DNA from: Rhizobium sp. NXC24
GTDB lineage: Bacteria; Pseudomonadota; Alphaproteobacteria; Rhizobiales; Rhizobiaceae
Assembly (NCBI RefSeq): GCF_002944315.1
Contig: NZ_CP024311.1
Span: forward strand, 3,076,501-3,140,500
Reading direction: 5' to 3'
Length of the DNA: 64,000 nucleotides
Positions 44,617-53,816 of the stretch are shown here, piece after piece (positions within the stretch are counted from its first letter, which is position 1; every line of letters starts with the position of its first letter). The notes beneath the pieces were generated by a model, which saw nothing but the letters and a program-made list of their open reading frames with translations, did no database searches and was not told where the DNA came from. The translations under genes and the position numbers were made by a program.

Positions 44617-45954
44617 ATGACTGAACAGAAGCAACTGAAGCTTGGGGCCTTCATGCGCCCCGTCAGCCTGCATACGGGCGCATGGCGCTATCCCGGCTCC
44701 TATCCGGATGCGAATTTCAATTTCAAGCACATCAAGAGTTTTGCGCAGGCGCTGGAACAGGCAAAATTCGATGCCTTCTTCATGGCCGATCACCTCGCCG
44801 TGCTGAACATGCCCGTCGAGGCGTTGAAGCGCAGCCATACCGTGACCTCCTTCGAGCCCTTCACGCTGCTGTCGGCGCTTGCCGCCGTCACCGAAAAGAT
44901 CGGCCTTGTCGCCACGGCCTCCACCACCTTCGACCAGCCCTATCACATCGCCCGCCGTTTCGCCTCTCTCGACCATATCAGCGGCGGTCGCGCCGGCTGG
45001 AATATCGTCACCACATCCAATCCGGACGCGGCGCTGAATTTCGGCCTTGAAGAGCACATGGAGCATGGCGAGCGCTATCACCGCGCCCGCGAATTCTACG
45101 ATGTCGTCACCGGCCTCTGGGACAGCTTCGCCGACGACGCTTTCCTCCGTGATGCCGAAAGCGGCATCTTCTTCGACCCGCAAAAGATGCATGTGCTTGC
45201 CCACAAGGGCGAGGAGCTGAGCGTCCGCGGGCCGCTCAACATTGCCCGCCCGCCGCAGGGCTGGCCGGTGATCGTCCAGGCCGGACAATCGGATGCCGGC
45301 CGCCAGCTTGCCGCCGAAACGGCGGAAGCGGTTTTCGCCGCTCCTCGCAATCTCGCCGACGGCAAGGCGATCTTCGCCGACATCAAGGGCCGGATGCGGC
45401 GCATCGGCCGCAACCCGGATCACCTGAAAATCCTTCCTGCCGCCTTCATCGTCGTCGGCGATACCGTCGAGGAGGCGAAGGCCAAGCGTGCCAAGCTCGA
45501 CAGCCTCGTCCATTACGAAAGCGCCATCGCCTCGCTGTCGATCGCTCTGGGCCACGACGCCTCTGGTTTCGACCCTGACGGCCCGCTGCCAAAAATCTCG
45601 GAAACCAATGCCAGCAAGAGTGGCCGCGAGCGCGTCATTGCATTGGCGGAGGAGGAGAAGCTGACCGTGCGCCAGCTTGCCCAGCGCCTTGGCGGCTATG
45701 CCGGCCTCGCCTTCATCGGCACGCCGCAGGCGATCGCCGACGAGATGGAACAATGGCTGCACGAGGAAGGCTCCGACGGCTTCAATGTCGTCTTCCCCTT
45801 CCTGCCGCAGGGCCTGCAGGACGTAACCACGCGTGTCGTTCCGGAACTGCAGCGCCGCGGTATCTTCCGTCGCGAATACGAGGGCACGACATTGCGTGAT
45901 CATCTCGGCTTGCCGCGCCCGCAGAACCGGTTCTTCTCCAAAGCGGCGCAGTGA
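44617..45954 (+). CDS. LLM-class flavin monooxygenase, nitrilotriacetate monooxygenase component A family
   Basis: The 445-residue flavin-dependent TIM-barrel monooxygenase has the NtaA/SnaA/DszA signatures: GAFMRPVSLHTGAWRYPG, FDAFFMADHLAVL, ARRFASLDHISGGRAGWNIVTTSNPDAALNFG, and GWPVIVQAGQSDAGRQLAAE. These enzymes use reduced FMN from a separate reductase, which is not encoded nearby. ATG 44617 is 10 bases after GAGAGG; ATG 44608 lies too close to it. A carboxymuconolactone decarboxylase-like gene follows at 13 bases, probably co-transcribed. Confidence 0.88.
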   Translation: MTEQKQLKLGAFMRPVSLHTGAWRYPGSYPDANFNFKHIKSFAQALEQAKFDAFFMADHLAVLNMPVEALKRSHTVTSFEPFTLLSALAAVTEKIGLVATASTTFDQPYHIARRFASLDHISGGRAGWNIVTTSNPDAALNFGLEEHMEHGERYHRAREFYDVVTGLWDSFADDAFLRDAESGIFFDPQKMHVLAHKGEELSVRGPLNIARPPQGWPVIVQAGQSDAGRQLAAETAEAVFAAPRNLADGKAIFADIKGRMRRIGRNPDHLKILPAAFIVVGDTVEEAKAKRAKLDSLVHYESAIASLSIALGHDASGFDPDGPLPKISETNASKSGRERVIALAEEEKLTVRQLAQRLGGYAGLAFIGTPQAIADEMEQWLHEEGSDGFNVVFPFLPQGLQDVTTRVVPELQRRGIFRREYEGTTLRDHLGLPRPQNRFFSKAAQ

Positions 45955-45967
45955 AAGACAACAGCCG

Positions 45968-46510
45968 ATGAGCCATATCACACCAATCGATTACGATACC
46001 GCCTCCGACGCCGTCCGCGCCGAACATGACCGCGAAGTGCAACTGCGCGGCCGCATGACCAATATGAAGCGGACGCTGCTGCATTCGCCGGTGGCACACC
46101 GCATCTATGCCGAATGGTTCACGCTGCGCGAAGAGCTCCGCCCGGCGCTGGACGACCGCGCGGTCTGGCTTTTCTGCCATGCGATTTCGCTGGAAAGCCG
46201 CTCGATCATCCCGGTCGGCTTTTTCCGCCGTGCGCTGATCAATGCCGGCCTGGCGCCGGAAACCATCGTACCCACCGAAGACGAGGCATTATTGATCGAT
46301 TTCGGCAAGGCCATCGTCAGGGATTCCAACGCCGTGCCGGAAGAATTATGGGACCGGCTGAAGGCGCGTTATGACGAACCCACGCTCGCAAACCTCGTCG
46401 CTTTCGCCGGCATCATGATCGCCACCGCGATCTACAACAATGTGGTGAAGGTGGATATCGATCCGGAGCTTGGGCCGTATTTGGAGGGATTTGAGCTACC
46501 CTCGAAGTAA
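45968..46510 (+). CDS. Carboxymuconolactone decarboxylase / peroxidase-fold protein
   Basis: The 180-residue protein has the alpha-helical AhpD-like fold by pattern (AHRIYAEWFTLREELRPALDDRAVWLFCHAISLESRS, LIDFGKAIVRDSNAVPEELWDRLKARYDEPTLANLVAFAGIMIATAIYNNV) but has no CxxC pair, so it is unlikely to be a peroxidase of the usual type. ATG 45968 follows the monooxygenase stop closely; the upstream open frame is a shadow. It is probably an accessory enzyme for the monooxygenase substrate. Confidence 0.75.
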   Translation: MSHITPIDYDTASDAVRAEHDREVQLRGRMTNMKRTLLHSPVAHRIYAEWFTLREELRPALDDRAVWLFCHAISLESRSIIPVGFFRRALINAGLAPETIVPTEDEALLIDFGKAIVRDSNAVPEELWDRLKARYDEPTLANLVAFAGIMIATAIYNNVVKVDIDPELGPYLEGFELPSK

Positions 46511-46532
46511 CGAAAAGCCATTCAATCCAATC

Positions 46533-46961
46533 TCACCCCGAAATCACCGTCTCGAACTTGGGATTCCCCCGGATCGTATTGCTGACCGTGCAGATCTCGT
46601 CCTCGGCGGCATGCGCGATGGCGTTACGAATCTCGTCGCCGAAATCGCCCTTGATGGTGAAGGCGATGTTGAATTTTTCGACGCGCGTCAGCCCTTCCGT
46701 CGCCTTTTCGCCAGTCACGACGGCGGTGACCTCCGTCAGCTTGTCGAGCACGCCGAGGCTGCTCGCAGCCATACGGGCGCTGAGCACGAGGCAGGCGGAC
46801 AAAGAGGAATAAAGCAGGTCGAGCGGATTGAAGCCCGGCTGCGACGGCGAGGTGACGATATCGATCTCACCGCCTGTCACCGTCGTCACATGCGGAAGGC
46901 CGGTGCGGCCGACCGTCGCCGTCGCGCCGGTCTGTCTCGTCTTCACCTTCAGTTCGGCCAT
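46533..46961 (-). CDS. OsmC-family protein
   Basis: The 142-residue protein is of OsmC/Ohr fold: FNPLDLLYSSLSACLVLSAR with the first Cys and DEICTVSNTIRGNPKF with the second, the usual pair for peroxide reduction in this family. GAGGGA stands before ATG 46961; a 23-residue in-frame extension upstream is not supported. It converges on the CMD-like gene. Its role in organic hydroperoxide detoxification is inferred from family. Confidence 0.88.
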   Translation of the reverse strand: MAELKVKTRQTGATATVGRTGLPHVTTVTGGEIDIVTSPSQPGFNPLDLLYSSLSACLVLSARMAASSLGVLDKLTEVTAVVTGEKATEGLTRVEKFNIAFTIKGDFGDEIRNAIAHAAEDEICTVSNTIRGNPKFETVISG

Positions 46962-47114
46962 CTTGAAAATCCCTCGGATATAATCGTTGAAACTGCTCCC
47001 CAAAACATAGGGATTCCCCTCACAGGACACAATTGGCGTTCCCTGCCCTTGCGCGTTCGCGTCAGTTGAGTCACCAAATGGTTACTAGCCCATCGCAGAC
47101 AGGCAGATTTCGAC

Positions 47115-48380
47115 ATGACCGTTTCCGATCCCCGCGCCTTCCTCACCTCCCTCTTCGATGCCGCCGTCCGCGCCGCCGATCCCTTGACCGGCATCCGCGC
47201 CCATCTACCGGCAAAACCGAAAGGGCGGACGATCGTCATCGGTGCCGGCAAGGGCTCGGCGCAGATGGCAGCCGCCCTGGAGCAATGCTGGGACGGACCG
47301 CTGGAAGGGCTGGTGGTGACGCGTTATGGCTTCGCCACCCCATGCCGCCACATCGAAATCATCGAAGCCGCTCATCCCGTGCCTGACGAGGCCGGCCTCG
47401 TCGCCTCCGGTCGACTGTTGAAACTGGTTGAGGGATTGACCGAGGATGACCTGGTGATTGCGCTGATCTCCGGCGGCGGTTCGGCGCTGCTGCCCTCTCC
47501 GGCGGGCGCCCTTACCCTTGCCGACGAGATCGCCGTCAACAAGGCACTGCTCGCCTCCGGCGCGCCGATTTCGGCGATGAACGTCATCCGCAAGCATCTA
47601 TCGACCATCAAGGGCGGCCGCCTCGCGGCATCGGCCTATCCGGCAAAGGTCGTCTCGCTGGTGGTCTCAGACATTCCGGGCGACGATCCGGCCCTCGTCG
47701 CCTCCGGTCCGACCGTTCCCGGCGCCGGCACGCGCGCCGAAGCGCTCGACCTCATCCGCCTCTACCGCATCGAGCTGCCCGCCGCCGTTCTGGCACATAT
47801 CGAAAAGCCGGAAGCTGATGCACCGCGGCCAGATGACCCGCGCTTTGCAGCCAACGAGGTGCATGTCATCGCCTCGGCCGGTGTCTCGCTGGAAGCCGCG
47901 GCCAAAGCGGCGCGCGAGGCCGGCATCGAGGCAGCGATCCTGTCCGATGCGATCGAAGGTGAAGCGCGGGAGGCAGCGCATGTACATGCCGCCGTCGCCC
48001 GCGAGATCCTGCATCGCAACCGGCCTTTCACCAAGCCGATCGTGTTGCTGTCGGGTGGTGAGACGACGGTAACGCTGACCGGCAAGGGCAAGGGCGGCCG
48101 AAACTCTGAATTTCTGCTATCGCTCGCGATCGACATCGACAGTCACGCCGGCATCCACGCCATGGCGGCCGATACCGATGGCATCGACGGCAGCGAGGAC
48201 AATGCCGGCGCCTTTGCTGATGCAAGCACGGTGGCGCGGCTGCGCAAGGCTGGGCTGGTACCCGCCGAAATGCTGAGAAACAACGACGCCTGGTCGGCGT
48301 TCAACGCGATCGGTGACCTCTTCGTACCCGGACCGACGGGAACGAATGTCAATGATTTCCGAGCCATCCTGATCGCTTGA
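47115..48380 (+). CDS. Glycerate 2-kinase (GckA/TtuD/MOFRL family)
   Basis: The 421-residue protein matches type II glycerate kinases: VIGAGKGSAQMAAALEQ, ALISGGGSALLPSPAGALTLADEI, MNVIRKHLSTIKGGRLA, VSDIPGDDPALVASGPTVP, and a C-terminal MOFRL domain (FTKPIVLLSGGETTVTLTGKGKGGRNSEFLLS). It phosphorylates glycerate with ATP, as in tartronate or hydroxypyruvate catabolism. It stands alone here, with no hydroxypyruvate reductase beside it. Confidence 0.9.
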   Translation: MTVSDPRAFLTSLFDAAVRAADPLTGIRAHLPAKPKGRTIVIGAGKGSAQMAAALEQCWDGPLEGLVVTRYGFATPCRHIEIIEAAHPVPDEAGLVASGRLLKLVEGLTEDDLVIALISGGGSALLPSPAGALTLADEIAVNKALLASGAPISAMNVIRKHLSTIKGGRLAASAYPAKVVSLVVSDIPGDDPALVASGPTVPGAGTRAEALDLIRLYRIELPAAVLAHIEKPEADAPRPDDPRFAANEVHVIASAGVSLEAAAKAAREAGIEAAILSDAIEGEAREAAHVHAAVAREILHRNRPFTKPIVLLSGGETTVTLTGKGKGGRNSEFLLSLAIDIDSHAGIHAMAADTDGIDGSEDNAGAFADASTVARLRKAGLVPAEMLRNNDAWSAFNAIGDLFVPGPTGTNVNDFRAILIA

Positions 48381-48399
48381 TCGAAAGGACCGGACGATA

Positions 48400-48582
48400 T
48401 CAGTGATTGGTGGGGCAATCCTCGCAGCGCCAGTAGGCCGGCGCTGTCGATGTCCACCGAAAGAAATGGCGATGACAATGGACGCATTCGATTTCGACGA
48501 CATGCGTTTTTTGGGCAATGACGAACGGCTTAGGTTTGCTGTTGCGCTCGTTCTTCCATTGCTCAAGCTTCGTGACGGCCAT
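48400..48582 (-). CDS. Small zinc-ribbon-like protein
   Basis: This 60-residue protein has two Cys-x2-Cys pairs 17 residues apart (CVHC...CEDC) with a His-rich spacer start, a likely zinc ribbon. GGGGGAAA precedes two adjacent ATG codons (48585 and 48582), a strong ribosome site, and a third ATG lies at 48600. No function is assigned. It converges on the glycerate kinase gene with a 19-base gap. Confidence 0.55.
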   Translation of the reverse strand: MAVTKLEQWKNERNSKPKPFVIAQKTHVVEIECVHCHRHFFRWTSTAPAYWRCEDCPTNH

Positions 48583-48585
48583 CAT

Positions 48586-48920
48586 TTTCCCCCAACTCAT
48601 TACTTTCCGCCTCGATTATGACTTACCTAAAGTAGACTGCCCTTATGAAAGAATTATTGCGAGCGTGAGAAGGCACTTATCCCGCACATTTTCAAAGCGC
48701 TAATACGAAAGATCGAACAAACAGCTTCACTCTAATCCTTTCGGATTAGCCCGGATCGACTGAAGCACGAGTTGCTCGTCCCGATACGGATTGCCTTCTT
48801 TCGCCCGGTTCGGATTTCGGAGCCGCGACCCAGTCGGGATTCGGCAGCAGAAATTATCTCTGCGGCACTAGACGCAGCGAAAGGCTCTCTTACCTAAAAT
48901 ATGATTTTGGAGGGACCATC
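48586..48920. other. Intergenic region upstream of gamma-glutamyltransferase
   Basis: This is a 335-base divergent region. It contains one small perfect hairpin, CTAATCC-TTTC-GGATTAG (48732-48749), and an AT-rich stretch near 48590-48730. No gene, repeat family or strong promoter was recognised. Confidence 0.4.
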
Positions 48921-50666
48921 ATGTACCATTTCCGCCAGCGGATAATATCCGCGGCCACTATCTTTGCCTTCGGGCTCTTTTCCATTACTACCGTTCAAGC
49001 CGCAGCACCGCAGCCGGTCGAAGCCGAGCATGGGATGGTGGTGACTGCCCAGCATCTCGCGACCGATGTCGGCGTCAACGTACTGAAGAGCGGCGGCAAC
49101 GCCGTGGATGCTGCAGTTGCGGTCGGCTATGCCTTGGCTGTGGTCTATCCGGTCGCAGGCAATATCGGCGGCGGTGGCTTCATGACCATCCGGCTGAAGG
49201 ACGGCAAGACAGCCTTCCTCGATTTCCGCGAGCGCGCGCCACTCGCCGCGACCAAGACCATGTATCTCGATGACAAAGGCAATGTCGTCAAAGGCGCAAG
49301 CACGGACGGCTATCTCGCCGTCGGCGTGCCGGGTTCCGTCATGGGCTTCGAGACCGCGCGTGAGAAATATGGCACGAAATCCCGCCAGGAACTGATGGCG
49401 CCCGCAATCCGGTATGCCAAGGAAGGTTTTACCCTGAACCAGGCCGATGCCGCGGAGCTCAACCACGGCAAGAAATGGCTGGCGCGCGATCCGGCCACCG
49501 CCGCAATCTTCGTCAAAGGGGACGGCAAACCCTTCGCCACCGGCGATACATTGATCCAGCCGGAGCTTGGCGCGGCCCTCTCCAGCATTTCGGAACAAGG
49601 TCCTGATGGCTTCTATAAGGGCTCGACCGCCGATGCGATCGTCAAGGCCAGCCACGATAAGGGTGGCATCCTGGCCAAGGAGGATTTCGAGCAATACAAG
49701 GTCCGCGAACTCGACCCGGTGAAATGCAATTACCGGGGCTATGAGATCATCTCCTCACCACCGCCCTCTTCCGGCGGCGTGATCATCTGCGAGATCCTCA
49801 ACGTGCTGGAAGGCTATCCGCTTTCCTTTACCGGCTACGCTTCGGCTGACACCGTGCATCTCATGGTCGAGGCCATGCGCCATGCCTACGTCGATCGCAA
49901 TTCCGCGCTCGGCGATCCCGATTTCGTCGACAATCCCGTCAGCAAGCTGCTGGATAAGGACTACGCAAAGAAGATCCGCGACAGCATCGATCCCTATCGC
50001 GCCGGCGTCTCCAAGGATCTGATGCCGAAGGGCCTCGGCGAGAGCCATGAGACGACGCATTATTCGATCATCGACAATGACGGCAATGCGGTTGCCGTCA
50101 CCTATACGCTGAACGGCTCCTTCGGGGCCGGCGTGGTCGCACCCGGCACCGGCATCCTGCTCAACAACGAGATGGACGACTTCACCGCCAAGCCGGGTGT
50201 ACCGAACCTCTACGGTCTGGTTCAAGGCGAGGCCAACGCCGTCCAGCCGAAGAAGACACCGCTTTCCTCCATGAGCCCGACGATTGTCGCCAAGGACGGC
50301 AAGCCCTTCATGGTGATCGGCAGCCCCGGCGGCGCGCGCATCATCACCATTACGCTCGAAGCGATCGTCAACGTCATCGATTTCGGCATGGATATTCAGC
50401 AGGCGATCGACGCACCGCGGATACATCATCAGTGGCTGCCGGATAAGGTCTATACCGAGCCCTACACGCTGTCTCCCGACACGATCAAACTGCTGACCGG
50501 CATGGGCTATAATGTCCAGGTCGGCGGCGATTGGCCGGTCTGGGGTCAGGCCGCCGGCATCCTCGTCGGCGGCAAGAGCCTCGGTCAAATCGCCGAGGGA
50601 GGCGGCGCGCGCTATAACGGCGCAATGGATAGCCGCGCCGGCTCGGGCTTGGCTGAAGGGTACTGA
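48921..50666 (+). CDS. ggt: Gamma-glutamyltransferase
   Basis: The 581-residue precursor has a signal peptide (IISAATIFAFGLFSITTVQAAA) and the N-terminal subunit motif GGNAVDAAVAVGYALAVVYP with GNIGGGGFM. The autoprocessing threonine lies in ESHETTHYSIID, where cleavage creates the small subunit, followed by NGSFGAGVV and PLSSMSPTIV. It transfers or hydrolyses gamma-glutamyl groups of glutathione in the periplasm. TTTGGAGGGACC before the ATG is a strong ribosome site. It stands alone, 3 bases from the end of a convergent gene. Confidence 0.95.
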   Translation: MYHFRQRIISAATIFAFGLFSITTVQAAAPQPVEAEHGMVVTAQHLATDVGVNVLKSGGNAVDAAVAVGYALAVVYPVAGNIGGGGFMTIRLKDGKTAFLDFRERAPLAATKTMYLDDKGNVVKGASTDGYLAVGVPGSVMGFETAREKYGTKSRQELMAPAIRYAKEGFTLNQADAAELNHGKKWLARDPATAAIFVKGDGKPFATGDTLIQPELGAALSSISEQGPDGFYKGSTADAIVKASHDKGGILAKEDFEQYKVRELDPVKCNYRGYEIISSPPPSSGGVIICEILNVLEGYPLSFTGYASADTVHLMVEAMRHAYVDRNSALGDPDFVDNPVSKLLDKDYAKKIRDSIDPYRAGVSKDLMPKGLGESHETTHYSIIDNDGNAVAVTYTLNGSFGAGVVAPGTGILLNNEMDDFTAKPGVPNLYGLVQGEANAVQPKKTPLSSMSPTIVAKDGKPFMVIGSPGGARIITITLEAIVNVIDFGMDIQQAIDAPRIHHQWLPDKVYTEPYTLSPDTIKLLTGMGYNVQVGGDWPVWGQAAGILVGGKSLGQIAEGGGARYNGAMDSRAGSGLAEGY

Positions 50667-50669
50667 TCT

Positions 50670-51539
50670 TCAGGCGATCTTGGCGAGTTCGGCCAGGACA
50701 GTTTCAAAGGGCCTCGGCGCAACCACATGTTCGTTGACGCCTGCTGGCTCGAAATCGATCCAGCCGGAGTTGAAGTTTTCGATCATCTCGATGCGCGGCT
50801 CCGGCCAGGCAGCCCCCTGTGCCCTGAAACGCTCTTCCCACTCGGCGCGCGGGACAGGCTTGGCAACGACCGGACGACCGATGGCCTGGCCGATCAGGGT
50901 TGCGATTTCGATCTGGCTATAGCGCTTCGGCCCTTCGATCTCGATCACCCGGCGGTCGGTCCAGTTCTCGGCCATCGTCCTGGCGGCGATGGCGCCGATA
51001 TCGGCGGTGGCGATCATCGGATAGGGCTTGTCGAGCGGTGCCAGATAGCTCGGCATTTCACCGGTCGCGCGCGCCGGCGCTATATCCCACAATGAATTCT
51101 CCATGAACCAGGTCGGCCGCAGAGTGGCAACCGGCATGGTCAGTGGCGCCAGCGCCTCTTCCAGCATGTGAACCTGAGTGATGAGCCCGAGGCCGGAGGT
51201 ACGCTGGCCACCGATCGACGACAACATCACGACCTTGCCCGGCTGCGCGCGCTGGATGGCGGCCGCCTGCGCCGCCGCATCCCTGCGGGCGCTCGGGAAG
51301 CCCGGATCGGGCGCGAAATTCGGCGAGGCCATGACGAAGACGCCTTCGGTACCGTCGAAAGCTCGCGCCAGCGCATCGGCATCATCGAAGGTGGCGACGG
51401 CGACTTCAGCGCCGAGCTTTTCCCATTCCGCGCCCTTCGCCCGATCGCGAAGGACGGCCCGGACCCTATGCCCAGCGCTAATGAGCGCGCGTGCGGTCGT
51501 ACCACCGACCTTGCCAGTGACGGCAGTGATTGCAAACAT
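50670..51539 (-). CDS. NmrA-like NAD(P)-binding protein
   Basis: The 289-residue atypical SDR has a Rossmann start (AITAVTGKVGGTTARALISAGHRVRAVLRD), the NmrA/QOR2-like VVMLSSIGGQRTSG and LRPTWFMENSLWDI. It lacks a classical YxxxK. Members sense redox state or reduce quinones. AAGGAGAAG stands before ATG 51539. The upstream regulator, if any, is not in the window. Confidence 0.88.
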   Translation of the reverse strand: MFAITAVTGKVGGTTARALISAGHRVRAVLRDRAKGAEWEKLGAEVAVATFDDADALARAFDGTEGVFVMASPNFAPDPGFPSARRDAAAQAAAIQRAQPGKVVMLSSIGGQRTSGLGLITQVHMLEEALAPLTMPVATLRPTWFMENSLWDIAPARATGEMPSYLAPLDKPYPMIATADIGAIAARTMAENWTDRRVIEIEGPKRYSQIEIATLIGQAIGRPVVAKPVPRAEWEERFRAQGAAWPEPRIEMIENFNSGWIDFEPAGVNEHVVAPRPFETVLAELAKIA

Positions 51540-52025
51540 GATCTTCTCCTTGAAGATGTTGTTAGGTTTTGGAAGTCAGGCGGGCCGGTACGCCGTCAAA
51601 AATCGCCCGCATCACGCGGCGCGGCGACGAATGCAACACTTCCTGAGAATGTTCATGGCAGGCCCCGCTTTGGCTTCGTAAACATCATGCAATAGGATAG
51701 CTCATGACTTAAGTGCCGTTATGTCAGCTTATTCATGACGTAGAATCAACAATCGAGACACACCATCTTACGCGGGAAAACAGACTGTGATCGATGCAAC
51801 CGCCGCTGCCGCCATCACCTGTTCATCTGGCATTCATCGGCTGTGACATTCCTGCCCGGCTGCGACGTTTTTTCCATTTCGATCAATAAGATTTGCAAAT
51901 TCGGATATAGTCATCCCGCGTGAGCGGGAGTATACCGGGCCCCGTTCCAATCGGCCTTTGCGCCGTCACCAGACTTGCGGTTCTGTCTTTGGACCCCACC
52001 GCGCCATCGAGAGCGATCCCCGACA
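51540..52025. other. Intergenic region between NmrA-like and MFS genes
   Basis: This 486-base divergent region has an AT-rich middle (51650-51790 and 51870-51920) and a short hairpin, CCCGC-GTGA-GCGGG, at about 51917-51930. The motif TCATGAC occurs twice with a ~30-base spacing (near 51702 and 51732), possibly a repeated regulator half-site for the NmrA-like gene. No coding region was recognised. Confidence 0.4.
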
Positions 52026-53480
52026 ATGTCGGACCAGATTTTCCAGGCCGCCCCAACCCGGCGGGCCGTACCTAATTTTCGTGTAATCGCGCTTATCGTA
52101 GCAAGCGCCATGTTCATGGAGCAGCTTGACGCGACCGTGCTCGCCACAGCGCTGCCGACCATGGCGAGAGACTTCGGCGTCAGCGCGCCAGCGATGAGTA
52201 TTTCGCTCACGTCCTATCTGCTCAGCCTCGCGATCTTCATTCCCGCCAGCGGCGCCATTGCAGACCGCTTCGGATCGCGCACCGTCTTCCGATCCGCCAT
52301 CGCGGTTTTCGTTGTCGGCTCGCTTCTGTGCGCGCAGGCGCCGAACCTGTTCTTCCTCGTGATCGCGCGATTGCTGCAGGGTCTCGGCGGCGCGATGATG
52401 CTCCCGGTCGGACGTCTCGTATTGATGCGCAGCGTCGCTCGCAAGGACATGGTCAACGCCATGTCCTGGCTGCTAATCCCGGCGCTTGTCGGTCCAATTC
52501 TCGGCCCGCCCGTCGGCGGCATGTTCGTGACCTATCTCGACTGGCGCTGGATCTTCTACATCAACGTGCCGATCGGCGTTATCGGCTTTATCCTGGTGTC
52601 GATGTTCATCGAAGAGGTAAAAGGGCCGCGCAATGGCCGCTTCGACCTTTCCGGCTTCATCCTGTCAGGCATCTCGCTTGGCTCGCTGCTCTTCGGTTTC
52701 GAAATGTCGAGCCGCGAAGGCGAAGGCTTTCTGGCCGTCTTCCTGATCTCGATTGGCCTACTGTTCGGCATCGCCTATCTGCGACATGCCCGCAAGCATC
52801 CGTCGCCGATCATGGATTTCTCGCTGATGAAGGTGCCGACTTTCCGCACCTCGGTCATCGCCGGCTCGCTGACGCGCATCAGCCAGGGCGCCCATCCCTT
52901 CCTTATCCCGCTGATGCTGCAGCTCGGCTTCGGTCTTTCGGCCGCTACAGCCGGCCAGATCGCCATTGCGACCGCGCTCGGCTCCATGGCCATGAAGCCT
53001 TTTCAGGTCCGCATCCTGCGCACGCTCGGCTTCCGCACCGCCCTTATCGTCTTCGGTCTGATTGGCACGCTCGGCTATGGAATGTGCGCCATTTTCCAGC
53101 CGAATTGGCCGTTGCCTGTCATCTTCGTGATCCTGTTCTTCTGCGGCTTCTTCATGTCGTTCCAGTTCACGGCCTACAACACGATCGCTTATGACGAGAT
53201 CGAACGTGACCGGATGAGCATCGCGACCAGCTTTTATTCGACCTTCCAGCAGTTGATGCTCTCGCTCGGCATCTGCGTCGCCGCTCTTGCCCTGCATGGC
53301 TCGATGCAGTTCGGCGGCCATGCGAAGGCCGAGATGATCGACTTCTCCGTCGCCTTCATCGTCGTCACGGCCATTGCGCTGCTCGCGGTGATCTGGAACG
53401 CCAGCTTTTCGCGCACCGCCGGCACGGAGATCAGTGGCCACCGCAAGAAATCGCCCGAGGATTCACTCGGGGGACACTGA
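52026..53480 (+). CDS. MFS transporter, DHA2 (14-TM multidrug efflux) family
   Basis: The 484-residue inner-membrane protein has the DHA2 start FMEQLDATVLATALPTMARDFGV, motif A GAIADRFGSRTVFRSA, and motif C LIPALVGPILGPPVGG, with about 14 hydrophobic segments. It should export drugs or toxic compounds with proton antiport. ATG 52026 starts the typical cytoplasmic leader; a longer frame upstream is unlikely. No MFP or TolC-like partner is adjacent. Confidence 0.92.
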   Translation: MSDQIFQAAPTRRAVPNFRVIALIVASAMFMEQLDATVLATALPTMARDFGVSAPAMSISLTSYLLSLAIFIPASGAIADRFGSRTVFRSAIAVFVVGSLLCAQAPNLFFLVIARLLQGLGGAMMLPVGRLVLMRSVARKDMVNAMSWLLIPALVGPILGPPVGGMFVTYLDWRWIFYINVPIGVIGFILVSMFIEEVKGPRNGRFDLSGFILSGISLGSLLFGFEMSSREGEGFLAVFLISIGLLFGIAYLRHARKHPSPIMDFSLMKVPTFRTSVIAGSLTRISQGAHPFLIPLMLQLGFGLSAATAGQIAIATALGSMAMKPFQVRILRTLGFRTALIVFGLIGTLGYGMCAIFQPNWPLPVIFVILFFCGFFMSFQFTAYNTIAYDEIERDRMSIATSFYSTFQQLMLSLGICVAALALHGSMQFGGHAKAEMIDFSVAFIVVTAIALLAVIWNASFSRTAGTEISGHRKKSPEDSLGGH

Positions 53481-53491
53481 TTCCCCGAGTG
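53464..53491 (+). terminator. Hairpin overlapping the MFS stop codon
   Basis: CACTCGGGG (53464-53472) pairs with CCCCGAGTG (53483-53491) around a 10-nt loop that contains the end of the stop codon. No T-run follows. It is a weak terminator or mRNA 3'-protecting structure. Confidence 0.4.
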
Positions 53492-53518
53492 TCGAAAAGC
53501 TCGCCAGGAACAAGATAC

Positions 53519-53543
53519 AAAAAAGGCCGGGCTAACCCGACCT
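53519..53543 (-). terminator. Rho-independent terminator of the cold-shock gene
   Basis: On the minus strand AGGTCGGG and CCCGGCCT form an 8-bp stem (one G-T pair) with a TTAG loop, followed directly by TTTTTT. It lies 63 bases after the cold-shock protein stop. The A-rich flank means it is much weaker for the opposite strand. Confidence 0.8.
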
Positions 53544-53606
53544 CTTCCTTCATCGCCTCAACGATCTTTGCCAGTACATCCATGGTCAAAGACCGAAAGC
53601 AATGCC

Positions 53607-53816
53607 TTACAGGGATTCGAGCTGGTCAGCCGACATCTTGCCCGAGCGCTTGTCCTTGACAAGCTCGTAGGAAATCTTCTGGCCGTCACGAAGAGTGCTC
53701 ATTCCAGCGCGTTCAACCGCGGAAATATGCACGAAGACGTCCGTCGCGCCGTCATCAGGCTGAATGAAACCAAAACCCTTGGTAGCATTGAACCACTTTA
53801 CAGTACCTGTGCTCAT
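53607..53816 (-). CDS. Cold-shock protein (CspA family)
   Basis: The 69-residue protein is a single cold-shock domain: [20 protein letters not shown] (RNP1 KGFGFI), [13 protein letters not shown] (RNP2 VFVHI). It is a single-stranded nucleic-acid chaperone of standard length. AAAGGTCATTG precedes the ATG. The long AT-rich region upstream probably holds a structured 5' leader as in other csp genes. Several such paralogues are usual in rhizobia, so no specific symbol is given. Confidence 0.95.
   Translation of the reverse strand: MSTGTVKWFNATKGFGFIQPDDGATDVFVHISAVERAGMSTLRDGQKISYELVKDKRSGKMSADQLESL

Noticed and set aside
53464..53491. Strong intrinsic terminator after the MFS gene
   Set aside because: The stem is good but no T-run follows and it overlaps the stop codon; kept only as a weak hairpin.
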